From NCBI GenBank assembly GCA_965116945.1, contig OZ220734.1:2108001-2172000 (forward strand): a DNA stretch of 64,000 nt. The letters run 5' to 3'. Positions 43,427 through 52,315 of this stretch are shown here, one piece after another; the first letter of the stretch is position 1, and the number at the start of each line of letters is the position of its first letter. The stretch comes from Plut-88900 sp965116945 (GTDB lineage Bacteria; Chloroflexota; Dehalococcoidia; Plut-88900). The translations under genes were made by a program, and so were the position numbers. The notes beneath the pieces are model-generated. The model saw only the letters and a list, made by a program, of their open reading frames with translations. It was not told the DNA's origin and ran no database searches.

Positions 43427-45034
43427 CTAGACCGCCAGTGCCATTCCGTCTCCTGCCGGGTCCGCCCCACCCGACCACATCCCCTCATCTATCCGGATCC
43501 CGTGCACCCTCGCGAATGCATATGACGCCGCCCACCGGACTACGTCGTATCCCTGCGCTTCTAGCTCCCGGGTCACAAACCTGGGGATGCGGTTACTCAC
43601 GTCGATAGGATTGCTCGTCGCCGAGAACCGCGCCGCCGATACTGCATCCGACATAGACATATCGAAGTCCAGCACGTTCAGCAGCGCCTGTAATACACCC
43701 ATCGTGATCTGCGTCCCGCCCGGCGCCCCGATGACTACGTATGGTGACCCATCTCGGAACACTATCGTCGGGCACATCGAGGAAAACCGGCTCTTGCCCG
43801 GCGCCAGGCTCCCTGCACGACCTGGCCTCGGGTCGAACACTGCCATGCAACCGTTGTACATGAACCCTAACCCATCAGTTATCACCCCCGATGGCATCCC
43901 CAGGGAGTGCGTCATCGTGAACGCATTCCCTTCCTCGTCCACCACGCAAACGTGAGTCGTATTCTTGGACTCAGCGGCTTCCTTCATCCTCTGTACGGTA
44001 GCCTTCTCGCCTCTGTTTATGGCAGAGGCAATCTCCCGTGCATACTCCTTGGAAGTAAGCCGACCCACGGGCACGTCCACAAAGGCCGGGTCACCGACAT
44101 GCGCATCCTTATCTGCCGTAGCCCGTTTCATTGCCTCCGTCACCGTCCGCAAATACTCCACCGAATTGTGCCCCATGCTTGCCAGGTCGAAGCTCTCCAG
44201 CACGTTCAACATCTCCAGCAGCAGCACACCTCCACCGGGAGGCTGATTCGTCGCTACATCCAGACCTCTATACGTCCCGCGAAGGGGTTCACAGTGAGTC
44301 GTATGGTAAGTGGCCAGGTCCTCTCTCGAGATCAGACCCCCGTTCTCCTCCATGTCTGCCACGATTTTCGATGCGATCTCTCCCGTGTAGAAATCATCAG
44401 GCCCGACCCTCGCCAAATGCTCCAGCACCGACGCCATGTCGGGGTTGTTCAACCGGTCCCCGATCTTCTTAACGTTCCCTTCCCCGTTAAAGTAAATCCT
44501 CCGTCCCGACTCCGTAAACGAAAGCAATTCCACGGGTGTTACCCGCCCAAATCGGTCATCGTTAACCCACCATTCGTAGACCTGGGGCCGGACTGTCACC
44601 CCTTCCCTCGCATACTCGATGGCCGGCTCCATGACTTCTCTCCACGGAACCCGACCCCACGCCTCGTGCGCCTCTGCATATGCCTTAAGACTTCCCGGCA
44701 CAGTAATGGACTGGTACCCAAGGTCATTCACCCGACCCTTCAATATGAACCCGAACCCATCCCGCGTTTCCCCTTCGATCAACTTCTCCCACATGTCGGG
44801 TCTCGTGGCCAGGGGCGCCTTACCGTGAAAGTCGATGCATCTGTGCACTCCGGACCCTGGCAAATAGGCCTGCAAGCTCCCAAATCCCGCAATTCCAGTC
44901 ATCTGCGGGTCCACGACTCCCTGCACGAACGCACACGCAATACCTGCGTCTACGGCGTTTCCGCCCTCCTTGAGAACCACTGCTCCCGCCTCTACGGCCT
45001 CGGGTTGTGGGGCTACTATCATCCCTCGGGTCAT
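43427..45034 (-). CDS. gamma-glutamyltransferase family protein
   Basis: N-terminal nucleophile hydrolase of 535 residues. Typical features are GGNAVDAGIACAFVQGVVDPQMTGIAGFGS near the N-terminus and the autoprocessing site in SKNTTHVCVVDEEGNAFTMTHSLG, where the Thr near residue 358 becomes the N-terminal nucleophile of the small subunit. GAPGGTQI and QALLNVLDFDM are in the small subunit. There is no signal peptide, so it acts in the cytoplasm, unlike E. coli GGT. It may cleave gamma-glutamyl amides or, as in many family members, a cephalosporin-like or other acyl amide. The nucleoside deoxyribosyltransferase gene lies 16 bases upstream, suggesting co-transcription. Confidence 0.88.
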   Translation of the reverse strand: MTRGMIVAPQPEAVEAGAVVLKEGGNAVDAGIACAFVQGVVDPQMTGIAGFGSLQAYLPGSGVHRCIDFHGKAPLATRPDMWEKLIEGETRDGFGFILKGRVNDLGYQSITVPGSLKAYAEAHEAWGRVPWREVMEPAIEYAREGVTVRPQVYEWWVNDDRFGRVTPVELLSFTESGRRIYFNGEGNVKKIGDRLNNPDMASVLEHLARVGPDDFYTGEIASKIVADMEENGGLISREDLATYHTTHCEPLRGTYRGLDVATNQPPGGGVLLLEMLNVLESFDLASMGHNSVEYLRTVTEAMKRATADKDAHVGDPAFVDVPVGRLTSKEYAREIASAINRGEKATVQRMKEAAESKNTTHVCVVDEEGNAFTMTHSLGMPSGVITDGLGFMYNGCMAVFDPRPGRAGSLAPGKSRFSSMCPTIVFRDGSPYVVIGAPGGTQITMGVLQALLNVLDFDMSMSDAVSAARFSATSNPIDVSNRIPRFVTRELEAQGYDVVRWAASYAFARVHGIRIDEGMWSGGADPAGDGMALAV

Positions 45035-45050
45035 TTCATTTCCTCCATAT

Positions 45051-45512
45051 TCAGGATTTCGCCCAGCGCGCCAATGCCTTCTCCTCCGACGCCAGCTCTT
45101 CTACAGACGTGTAGTAGTGGTCCTCCCATCCCTCCTGAGGCATCCCGGTAAACAACATCAGGTTCAGTGGGTACTCCCCGCTGTCACTCGCGCTCCTGAA
45201 GTCGTCCCTAAAGAGAAATGTGGGCTTATTCAAAGCAATTGCCATCCCCAGTTCCACCATCACCCCCTCGTCCGGAGGGATCCCGTTCACCACCGCAAAA
45301 ATCCCATCAGACTCCACCACGTCCTTGTAGTCGGCCTGCCCTATCCGGTACGCCCACCCCGCCTCCGCAAAGGTCACCTGGTTATTCCGCTGGAAAGGCT
45401 CCCAAACCTCTAACCCGAGCCCCTCCAGCGCGGCCACCAACTCCGGTAACAACAAAGACTTCTGTTGAGCTGAAAACCCATAGGGATTGGCGAGGTAAAT
45501 CGTCTTCTTCAT
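45051..45512 (-). CDS. nucleoside 2-deoxyribosyltransferase family protein
   Basis: Protein of 153 residues, the normal size for this family. The N-terminus IYLANPYGFS is the substrate strand and DEGVMVELGMAIALNK contains the catalytic Glu (E87) that attacks the deoxyribose; SDGIFAVVNG holds a conserved Asp. Such enzymes swap bases between deoxynucleosides or hydrolyse damaged ones. The start ATG overlaps the stop of the upstream membrane-protein gene (ATGA), and the gamma-glutamyltransferase gene follows by 16 bases, so three genes probably form one operon. The metabolic connection between them is unclear. Confidence 0.88.
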   Translation of the reverse strand: MKKTIYLANPYGFSAQQKSLLLPELVAALEGLGLEVWEPFQRNNQVTFAEAGWAYRIGQADYKDVVESDGIFAVVNGIPPDEGVMVELGMAIALNKPTFLFRDDFRSASDSGEYPLNLMLFTGMPQEGWEDHYYTSVEELASEEKALARWAKS

Positions 45513-45922
45513 TTCTGATCATCCCGTCCTGCAGCCCGCCACAGAGAAATCGCCTCGAACGCCAGGACCACCAGGGCAATGGATATCAGGTAGTCCCACA
45601 ATGTGAATACGGGGTCTCTGTCCGGGTCCATCTTCGCCATATACTGGAGCAGGTATCGAATGTCCACCATAGCCACCAGGGCCGTTATCACATCCCTTGG
45701 CAACTGTGAAAGGTTAGCGCTTCCCTGACTGCGAATTCTCACCGAATCCACGACGTTTACCAACACAACCAGTGCCAGGATTAATATCACGCCCGGATCG
45801 GCGGCATAGTCGAATATAACGTGGGCGGCGTCCTCATCGAAGACGAACACCACCGTTGCCGCCAACAACAAAGCCGCCGCTAAGATGCACAGGACTGCAA
45901 GTCCCCTCCGCCAGTGGAACAT
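45509..45922 (-). CDS. small membrane protein, first gene of ndt-ggt operon
   Basis: Unrecognised protein of 137 residues with about three membrane segments (LAVLCILAAALLLAATVVFVF, VILILALVVLVNVVDSV and LWDYLISIALVVLAFEAISLW) and a polar middle. It resembles phosphate-starvation PsiE-like small membrane proteins in general outline, but without motif evidence. Its stop overlaps the start of the deoxyribosyltransferase gene by ATGA, so translation is coupled. Confidence 0.65.
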   Translation of the reverse strand: MFHWRRGLAVLCILAAALLLAATVVFVFDEDAAHVIFDYAADPGVILILALVVLVNVVDSVRIRSQGSANLSQLPRDVITALVAMVDIRYLLQYMAKMDPDRDPVFTLWDYLISIALVVLAFEAISLWRAAGRDDQK

Positions 45923-46044
45923 TGCAACGCCTCCTTCCTAACCTTCGACACGGCCCTGTTCTTGAGAGTCGGGGCCAGTATAGGTTCTTTCCCTAACGGC
46001 GAAAAGTAGAATATCCTTACCTGGATTGACTAATAGGAAGCCCG

Positions 46045-48981
46045 ATGCAAGGCCATATCGAAATACGCCAGTCTAATAACCACCCTTTCGATCTCTCCAA
46101 AGTACTGGACGGCACTCAAGACTTTCGATGGCACCAATTGGATAACGAGTGGTATTCCGGTGTACTCAAAGGCAACATTGTACACGTTCGTCAGTATGAC
46201 GGTGCCCTCGAATACCGCGCCCATACCAACCTCGACTCCCTCCTCACCTCCTATTTCCGCCTCGACGAGGACATTGACGCTATATTCGACACACTGTCCC
46301 GGATCGACCCCCAGATCGAATCTCTAGCAAAACGGTATCCGCACTTCCGCCTGCTTCGCCAACCGGACCCTTGGGAGTGCACCGTCGCATATATCTGCTC
46401 TGCCAACAACAGTGTTGAACGCATCAAAGAAATCGTAGAACGCATTGCAGCTAATCTCGGGGAGAGAGTAGAGTTGCAAGGTGATCTCCGCTACAAGTTC
46501 CCCTCTCCTCAGCGCATCCTTGAGGCTGGGATTGAGCCTCTGCGGACAATGCGGCTTGGATTGAATCGTCACCAGAAGATCGTTAAGGCCGCACAGCGTG
46601 TGTGTGAAGAAGACTTGGATCTCGGGCGCCTCTCCAACCCTGTTATACCCTATCAGCAGGCCAGGCGTGAACTCATGAAATGTAACGGCATCGGATCGAA
46701 GATAGCCGATTGCATCTCTCTATTCGCCCTCGATAAACCTGAGGCATTCCCCTTAGACACCCACATCAGAAGGGCCTTCAAGTCCATGTATCATCCTCCG
46801 TCCGCTAAAGTGAATGATACAAGCCTGCGAGAGTCAGCCGCTGCGCGCTTCGGTAAGTACGCTGGATGGGCAGGCCAACTCTTATTTCAGTCCCGTTGGG
46901 GACGACCCACCCCGGAATCCCTTTACCCTCACACTGAGCTCCAGGAGGTCAAGCAAGTGACCATTGATGCACCCCCCCAAATACGCCTCCACATCGAAAC
47001 GCGAACCCCCTTCGCCGACGGAATCGACTTCGGAGACGTAGGCCCCTACGAAAAACTCGTAGGCCGCGTTAACTTTGCCGTCAACCCCGACTCCCCGGCC
47101 TTTTCCTCCGTCGTCGATATCCAGCACGCACCCCGGAACGCCGACGGCCTCGTTGAATACTCCACAGATTTCTTCATGCTCAAGCCCGTCAACATGGCGC
47201 GCGGCAACCGACGCGTTGTGTACGACGTCAACAACCGCGGCACCAAGCTCCTGGTACACTTCCTCAACGACGCACGGGATGAAGACGATCCAACAAGCCC
47301 GGAAGACGCCGGAAACGGCTTCCTCATGCGTCGGGGTTACACAGTCCTATGGTCGGGCTGGCAGGGAGACCTTCTCCCCGGCGAAAACCGAATGGCAATG
47401 CGCCTGCCCATCGCCTCCATGAACGGTACGCCCATCACGGGCCCCGTTCGCACTGAGTTCTCCCCCGGCGACGCCCTCACCAAGCTCGAATCCGGCCCCA
47501 AGATTCTCTCCATGCCCCTCAGTGGCAACGCCTACACCCGAGCCTACACGCCCGCATCCCTTGACACCGCCGACGCCGTCTTCACATATCGCAACTACGA
47601 GACTCACCCCCGCATCCCCATCCCCCCTGAGTCCTGGCAGTTCGCCAAGCCCGACTCATCCGGTAACCCAGTGCCGTCCTCTGATGACGTATACCTCTCC
47701 GAGGGCTTCAAGCCCGGCTGGATTTATGAACTCGTTTACACGGCCAAAGACCCCCTGGTCATGGGGCTCGGCTTCACTGGCGTTCGAGACCTTATCTCCT
47801 TCTTCCTGAATTCCGATTCCGACTCCAACGGGACCTCAAATCCCGTTCGTGACAACGGCGCGGGTCTCGAAAAAGCCTACGGCTGGGGCTGCTCTCAGAG
47901 TGCCCGCTTTTTGCGGGAATTCACCTACAGGGGGTTCAATGAAGACTCTGAGGGGCGGCAGGTCTTTGCAGGCATTTCGCCATTCGTGTCGGGCGGGGGA
48001 CGGGTTTTCGTAAACTATCGCTTCTCCCAGCCCGGCAGGTACCCGAGGCAGCATTATGACCACCTCTACCCCTCCGACCAGTTCCCTCACGCCTACTCCG
48101 TCACCACCGATGCCATAACCGGCAAGACCGACGGTATCCTCAAGCGTCCCGAGACCGACCCCCTGGTCATCCATACCCAGTCCGCCTCCGAATATTGGCA
48201 GCGCCGCGGCTCCCTCGTCCACACCGACTCCCTCGGCAACGACCTCCCCGACCACGATCGTTCCCGAGTCTACCTCTTCGCCTCAGCGGAGCACAGCCCC
48301 GACCACGTTAATGGCCCCGACTACCAGTCCTTCAAACACCCCACCAACCCCCTTAACGTCACCGCTCTACTACGTGCAATGCTAGACAATCTCGACGCCT
48401 GGGTCACGTACGGCACCCCTCCCCCCACCAGCCGCGTCCCGACCCGGGACTCCGAGACTTCCGTTCCCTCTGAAGTCTTCAATGCCCAATTTCCGGCAAT
48501 TCCGGGAGTCTCGCCACCATCCGAACCGAACCGGCTCCATGTCCAGGATCACGGCTCCGAATTCGATAGCGGCATACTCTCCGTAGAGCCCCCGGCAGAA
48601 GACAAGAGCCGCCAATACACTGTGCTGGTCCCCCAGGTAGATTCCGATGGCAACGACGTACCCGGAATCCGGGGCCCGGAACTGGAAGTCCCTCTGGCCA
48701 CCTACACCGGCTGGAATTTGAGGCTCCCCGGCCAGGCCGAGAATGCTATGGCTGCTGTATACGGCAGCTACCTTCCCTTCGCAAAGACCCGGGATGAACG
48801 CCTTGCCAACGGTGACGCGCGGCCCTCCATTGAAGAGCGCTACGGCTCCCGGGCCCGCTACGTCCGACTCGTCTCGTCAACCTGCCAGCGTCTCCTCGAA
48901 GAGCGCCTGATACTCGAAGAAGACGCCGACCGTTTCGTCGAAGCCGCCACTAAAGAGCCGATTTTCGACAGCTTGAGCTAA
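46045..48981 (+). CDS. OGG1-like DNA glycosylase fused in frame to alpha/beta hydrolase
   Basis: Single open frame of 978 residues. Residues 1-290 are an 8-oxoguanine DNA glycosylase: an OGG_N-like beta domain, the damage-pocket segment SANNSVERI near 119, and a helix-hairpin-helix GIGSKIADC with the Schiff-base Lys219 and catalytic Asp238 in PLDTHI. From about 305 a large alpha/beta hydrolase domain of about 670 residues follows (Abhydrolase_10-like, FGDVGPYEKLVGRVNFAV, GWGCSQSARFLREF nucleophile elbow with Ser). The glycosylase reaches its usual end near residue 285, and an AGGAGG at 46943-46948 lies 8 bases before an in-frame GTG at 46957, exactly where a separate hydrolase would start. 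The two may thus be made both as fusion and separately. Confidence 0.8.
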   Translation: MQGHIEIRQSNNHPFDLSKVLDGTQDFRWHQLDNEWYSGVLKGNIVHVRQYDGALEYRAHTNLDSLLTSYFRLDEDIDAIFDTLSRIDPQIESLAKRYPHFRLLRQPDPWECTVAYICSANNSVERIKEIVERIAANLGERVELQGDLRYKFPSPQRILEAGIEPLRTMRLGLNRHQKIVKAAQRVCEEDLDLGRLSNPVIPYQQARRELMKCNGIGSKIADCISLFALDKPEAFPLDTHIRRAFKSMYHPPSAKVNDTSLRESAAARFGKYAGWAGQLLFQSRWGRPTPESLYPHTELQEVKQVTIDAPPQIRLHIETRTPFADGIDFGDVGPYEKLVGRVNFAVNPDSPAFSSVVDIQHAPRNADGLVEYSTDFFMLKPVNMARGNRRVVYDVNNRGTKLLVHFLNDARDEDDPTSPEDAGNGFLMRRGYTVLWSGWQGDLLPGENRMAMRLPIASMNGTPITGPVRTEFSPGDALTKLESGPKILSMPLSGNAYTRAYTPASLDTADAVFTYRNYETHPRIPIPPESWQFAKPDSSGNPVPSSDDVYLSEGFKPGWIYELVYTAKDPLVMGLGFTGVRDLISFFLNSDSDSNGTSNPVRDNGAGLEKAYGWGCSQSARFLREFTYRGFNEDSEGRQVFAGISPFVSGGGRVFVNYRFSQPGRYPRQHYDHLYPSDQFPHAYSVTTDAITGKTDGILKRPETDPLVIHTQSASEYWQRRGSLVHTDSLGNDLPDHDRSRVYLFASAEHSPDHVNGPDYQSFKHPTNPLNVTALLRAMLDNLDAWVTYGTPPPTSRVPTRDSETSVPSEVFNAQFPAIPGVSPPSEPNRLHVQDHGSEFDSGILSVEPPAEDKSRQYTVLVPQVDSDGNDVPGIRGPELEVPLATYTGWNLRLPGQAENAMAAVYGSYLPFAKTRDERLANGDARPSIEERYGSRARYVRLVSSTCQRLLEERLILEEDADRFVEAATKEPIFDSLS
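46943..46959 (+). promoter_or_regulatory. internal ribosome site and GTG start inside the fusion
   Basis: A perfect AGGAGG followed after 8 bases by GTG, in frame, marks codon 305 at the junction between glycosylase and hydrolase. It could produce the hydrolase alone. Confidence 0.6.
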
Positions 48982-49952
48982 CCGGTGCTCAGCTTGTCTA
49001 ATGCCTCCAGCACTGGAACTAGCTCCTCAATCGTCTTGACTGTAGTGGGCTCCATGCAAATCTGCACATGGGATACGCCTTCCCGCTCGTAGTCTCGTAG
49101 TATTCCGGCAATTTCATCCGGCGGTCCTGCCAGCGGCTTCAGTGGCGGCTGGTCTCTCATCTGGTCGGAGGGCATCCGGTCCCACCACGGGTCCGCCAAA
49201 GCCTCTGCGATCAGGACTGCAACCGTCCGCTCCAGGCTCCCCGGGTCCCGACCCTCCTTCGCACAGGACGCATCCACAACCCCCCGCAGCTTGACCGCCC
49301 CTTCTACGCTGTTAGAAGTGTCATCGTAGTATGCGTTCCACGCGTCTGCGTACTTGGCAGCCACCGAAAGCATCCGCGGAGCGCTGGCCCCTATAAGGAT
49401 GGGCGGCCCCCCTTCCCTCGGCCCCAACGGCCTGAGTTCACATTCCTTAGCACTGTGGAATCGCCCCTCGAAGTCTACGTAACCGTTTCGAAGCAGGCCG
49501 TGCACAATCTGAATAGCCTCCTCGAAGCGGCTGACCTTGTAGTTGAATGGATAGCCGAAGGCGTCGTATTCAAACTTGTGGTATCCAGATCCTAGCCCCA
49601 CTATCAGCCTGCCGCCGCTGATCTCCTCCACCGTCGAGGCCATCTTTGCCAGCAGCGCCGGATTGCGCCAGCCCATCGCCATCACTAGCGTCCCTATCTC
49701 TACCCTTTCCGTTATCGCCGCCACCGCAGACACCAGCGACCAGCACTCCCACACCCCCCGTGCCTGCTCCTCCCCCTCCAGCCGGTACAGCAGGTGGTCC
49801 ACCAGCCACACCGAATCAAAACCCACCTGCTCCGCCAACTGGGCCATCTCCTTCACCTCCTGCCACCCCCTCACCCCCGAGCCTCGGAGCCCCTCTGTCT
49901 GGGGCAGCATCAATCCCACCTTCAACGTCCGTGAACCATTCGAAACCGTCAT
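48978..49952 (-). CDS. LLM-class F420-dependent-like oxidoreductase
   Basis: Luciferase-like protein of 324 residues. Motifs are VGLMLPQTEG, LAEQVGFDSVWLVDHLLYR (VDH instead of EHH), ITERVEIGTLVMAMGWRNPALLAKMASTVEEISGGRLIVGLGSGYHKFEYDAFGYPF and RFEEAIQIVHGLL. This VDH and GSGYH pattern fits F420-using members related to the gene at 18725 more than the FMN-type tandem set. Its stop overlaps the convergent OGG1-hydrolase stop by four bases (CTAA). Start ATG with GGGGAGA upstream. Confidence 0.87.
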   Translation of the reverse strand: MTVSNGSRTLKVGLMLPQTEGLRGSGVRGWQEVKEMAQLAEQVGFDSVWLVDHLLYRLEGEEQARGVWECWSLVSAVAAITERVEIGTLVMAMGWRNPALLAKMASTVEEISGGRLIVGLGSGYHKFEYDAFGYPFNYKVSRFEEAIQIVHGLLRNGYVDFEGRFHSAKECELRPLGPREGGPPILIGASAPRMLSVAAKYADAWNAYYDDTSNSVEGAVKLRGVVDASCAKEGRDPGSLERTVAVLIAEALADPWWDRMPSDQMRDQPPLKPLAGPPDEIAGILRDYEREGVSHVQICMEPTTVKTIEELVPVLEALDKLSTG

Positions 49953-50007
49953 TTCATCTCCCCTATGTAAAGTCCCGCACCCGTAAACTCATCAAGTCTA
50001 CACCTGG

Positions 50008-52206
50008 CTAGGCGCCGGCGATCTTCCCGGTCTGGAGCAACTGAATTCTCACCAGCTTCAGTTCCTCGTAGTCGTAGTCCTCCCCCAGTAGCTCTTTTAC
50101 GGGTGAGAGAAACGCTCCACCCGACTCCCCAAAAGCCTGCTCTATCCTGGAGAATCTCTCCCCGGCAGGTAAGAGGCGGACCAAGTCCAGTTTTATCCCT
50201 TGCCTGGCTATCCTCTCAAGATGAGCTATGACCGTATTCCTCGCCAGCCCCCGACCCTCGGCTATCTCATCCAATGTCAGCCCTTCTTCGATCATCCTTC
50301 GGGTCTTTTCATGTGTTCCTCTTAACACCCCATCGCTCGAAAGGCCATTCCGCGTCTTTTCAGCCCGAAGCGGCGGCACAGGCCCGACCGGCGCCTCCAC
50401 ATCGTTCGCCTCCACATACGCCCGTATCACCTCCACAAACTCTGGCCCATACTCATCCAGCTTCGCCTCCCCGACACCGTGAACACGAGAAAATGCATCT
50501 TTGCTCTGCGGATACGCGACTGCCATGTGTCGCAAGGAAACATCCCCGAATACCACGTAGGGCGGCACGTTTCGTTCCTCGGCCAAGCGCTTCCGAAGGA
50601 CTCGTAGCTCTTCGAACAACGCTTTGTCGTACTCCGACAGCACTTCACGGTCCCTCATCCGACCAGGTTTGATCTTCTCAACGGGTTTCACCAGCTTCAC
50701 CTTCTCCCGACCCCTCAGCACCGCCCATCCCTCGGCAGAAACTGACAGTGTTGGAAGATCACCCTCATTGCGCCCCAGCAGCCCCTTCGCCCGAAGCTGT
50801 CCCACAACCTCCTTTAACTGCTCCCTGTTGAACTCCTTCACTATGCCGTAAACACTCAATTCGTCATGCCCGAAAGCCAGGACCTTCTTGTCCCTTCTCC
50901 CGACAAGCACGTTGACCACATGGTTCGCCCCAAATCTTTCCTCCGTCTTCACCACCGCCGACAAGATCTTCTGCGCAATCTCCGTTCCATCGAACTCCCG
51001 ACTCGTGTCCAAACACAGGTCACACCTGCCGCAGTTGTCCTCCCCCCACCTCTCCCCAAAGTACTCCAGCAGATACCTCCGCCTGCATGTTGGCAGTTGG
51101 GCATAGGCCACCATCCGGTCCAGTTTCTCCCTGGCGTTGCGTCGCTCGGCCTCGTCTTGAATCTGGCCGACAAAATAGTCCTGCCGAACCCTGTCCGCGA
51201 GACTGAAGAAGAGAACGCACTCGCTGTCCAGCCCGTCTCTCCCTGCCCGTCCCGTCTCCTGGTAGTAACCCTCCACCGACTTCGGCATACCGTAGTGCAC
51301 GACCAATCGCACGTCCGGCTTGTCAATCCCCATCCCGAAGGCAATTGTCGCCACGATTATCGACACCCTGTCCCGGATGAAATCGTCTTGGGCCTGTCTC
51401 CTGGTGCCTGCTTCCAACCCGGCGTGATAGGGAACTGCGGAAAACCCTGACTCCCTCAGCCTGCGAGACAGGTCCTCGGTCTCCTGGCGCGAGAAGCAGT
51501 AGATTATGCTCGGCTGACCCCTATGCTTCTCTAACAACGACACTATTTCGTTCCATGAGTCCGCCTTTGGCCGTACTGTGTAACTCAGGTTCGGCCTGTT
51601 AAAGCTGGAACGGAACACCTGCCCCGTCCCCAACTCCAACTGTTCAAAAATGTCCACTCGTACCCGCTCCGTTGCAGTTGCAGTTAGTGCAATTACCGGA
51701 ACGGCTGGAAAATCCCGCCTGAGATCGACGAGGTTGCGGTAGTCGGGGCGGAACTCGTGGCCCCACTCGGAGATGCAATGTGCCTCATCTACGGCAATCA
51801 GGCTGAGGTTAACATCCATCAGGAAGCGCCGGAACCCGTGCCTCGGGAGTCGTTCGGGCGCCACGTATAGCAGCTTTATTGCCCCCTTCCTCACCTCCCC
51901 CTGCACCCTCTCGATCTCAGCTCCCGAAAGCGAACTGTTGATGAACCGGGCTGGTATACCGTTCGCATTCAGTGCGTCAACCTGGTCCTTCATCAAGGCT
52001 ATCAGCGGCGACACGACCAGGGTCACACCCTTGAATACCAATGCTGGGAGCTGGTAACACAGGCTCTTGCCACCACCCGTGGGAATCAGGGCCAAGCTGT
52101 CCCGACCCTCCAGCACGTTGCCGATTATCTCCTCCTGCAGTGGCCAGAATCTATCGTAGCCAAACCGAGACTTCAGAAGTTCGAGAGTTTCGACTGCCTT
52201 TTCCAT
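50008..52206 (-). CDS. recQ: ATP-dependent DNA helicase RecQ
   Basis: 3'-5' DNA helicase of 732 residues that unwinds recombination and replication intermediates. Domains in order: DEAD-type ATPase with IPTGGGKS at 41-48, DEAH-box DEAHCISEWGH at 140-150 and TATAT; helicase C-domain ending QETGRAGRDG; the RecQ zinc-binding cluster with Cys in CRRRYLLEYFGERWGEDNCGRCDLC; RQC winged helix; HRDC near 540-620 (LRVLRKRLAEERNVPPYVVFGD); and a C-terminal HTH_40-like domain (THEKTRRMIEEGLTLDEIAEGRGLARNTVIAHL). The last domain makes it like B. subtilis-type long RecQ. The ATG at 52206 was chosen over the frame's earlier start at 52599, which would run into the divergent CaiB gene. Confidence 0.93.
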   Translation of the reverse strand: MEKAVETLELLKSRFGYDRFWPLQEEIIGNVLEGRDSLALIPTGGGKSLCYQLPALVFKGVTLVVSPLIALMKDQVDALNANGIPARFINSSLSGAEIERVQGEVRKGAIKLLYVAPERLPRHGFRRFLMDVNLSLIAVDEAHCISEWGHEFRPDYRNLVDLRRDFPAVPVIALTATATERVRVDIFEQLELGTGQVFRSSFNRPNLSYTVRPKADSWNEIVSLLEKHRGQPSIIYCFSRQETEDLSRRLRESGFSAVPYHAGLEAGTRRQAQDDFIRDRVSIIVATIAFGMGIDKPDVRLVVHYGMPKSVEGYYQETGRAGRDGLDSECVLFFSLADRVRQDYFVGQIQDEAERRNAREKLDRMVAYAQLPTCRRRYLLEYFGERWGEDNCGRCDLCLDTSREFDGTEIAQKILSAVVKTEERFGANHVVNVLVGRRDKKVLAFGHDELSVYGIVKEFNREQLKEVVGQLRAKGLLGRNEGDLPTLSVSAEGWAVLRGREKVKLVKPVEKIKPGRMRDREVLSEYDKALFEELRVLRKRLAEERNVPPYVVFGDVSLRHMAVAYPQSKDAFSRVHGVGEAKLDEYGPEFVEVIRAYVEANDVEAPVGPVPPLRAEKTRNGLSSDGVLRGTHEKTRRMIEEGLTLDEIAEGRGLARNTVIAHLERIARQGIKLDLVRLLPAGERFSRIEQAFGESGGAFLSPVKELLGEDYDYEELKLVRIQLLQTGKIAGA

Positions 52207-52315
52207 GGTCTTCAGTAGAGAAGGGACTTTGTGATGCCCTACCCGCAGATTTCGGCCACTATATAATACCGACAATCCTTGCAACCCAAACCGGCTTTCT
52301 TTAGGAATTTTCGCA

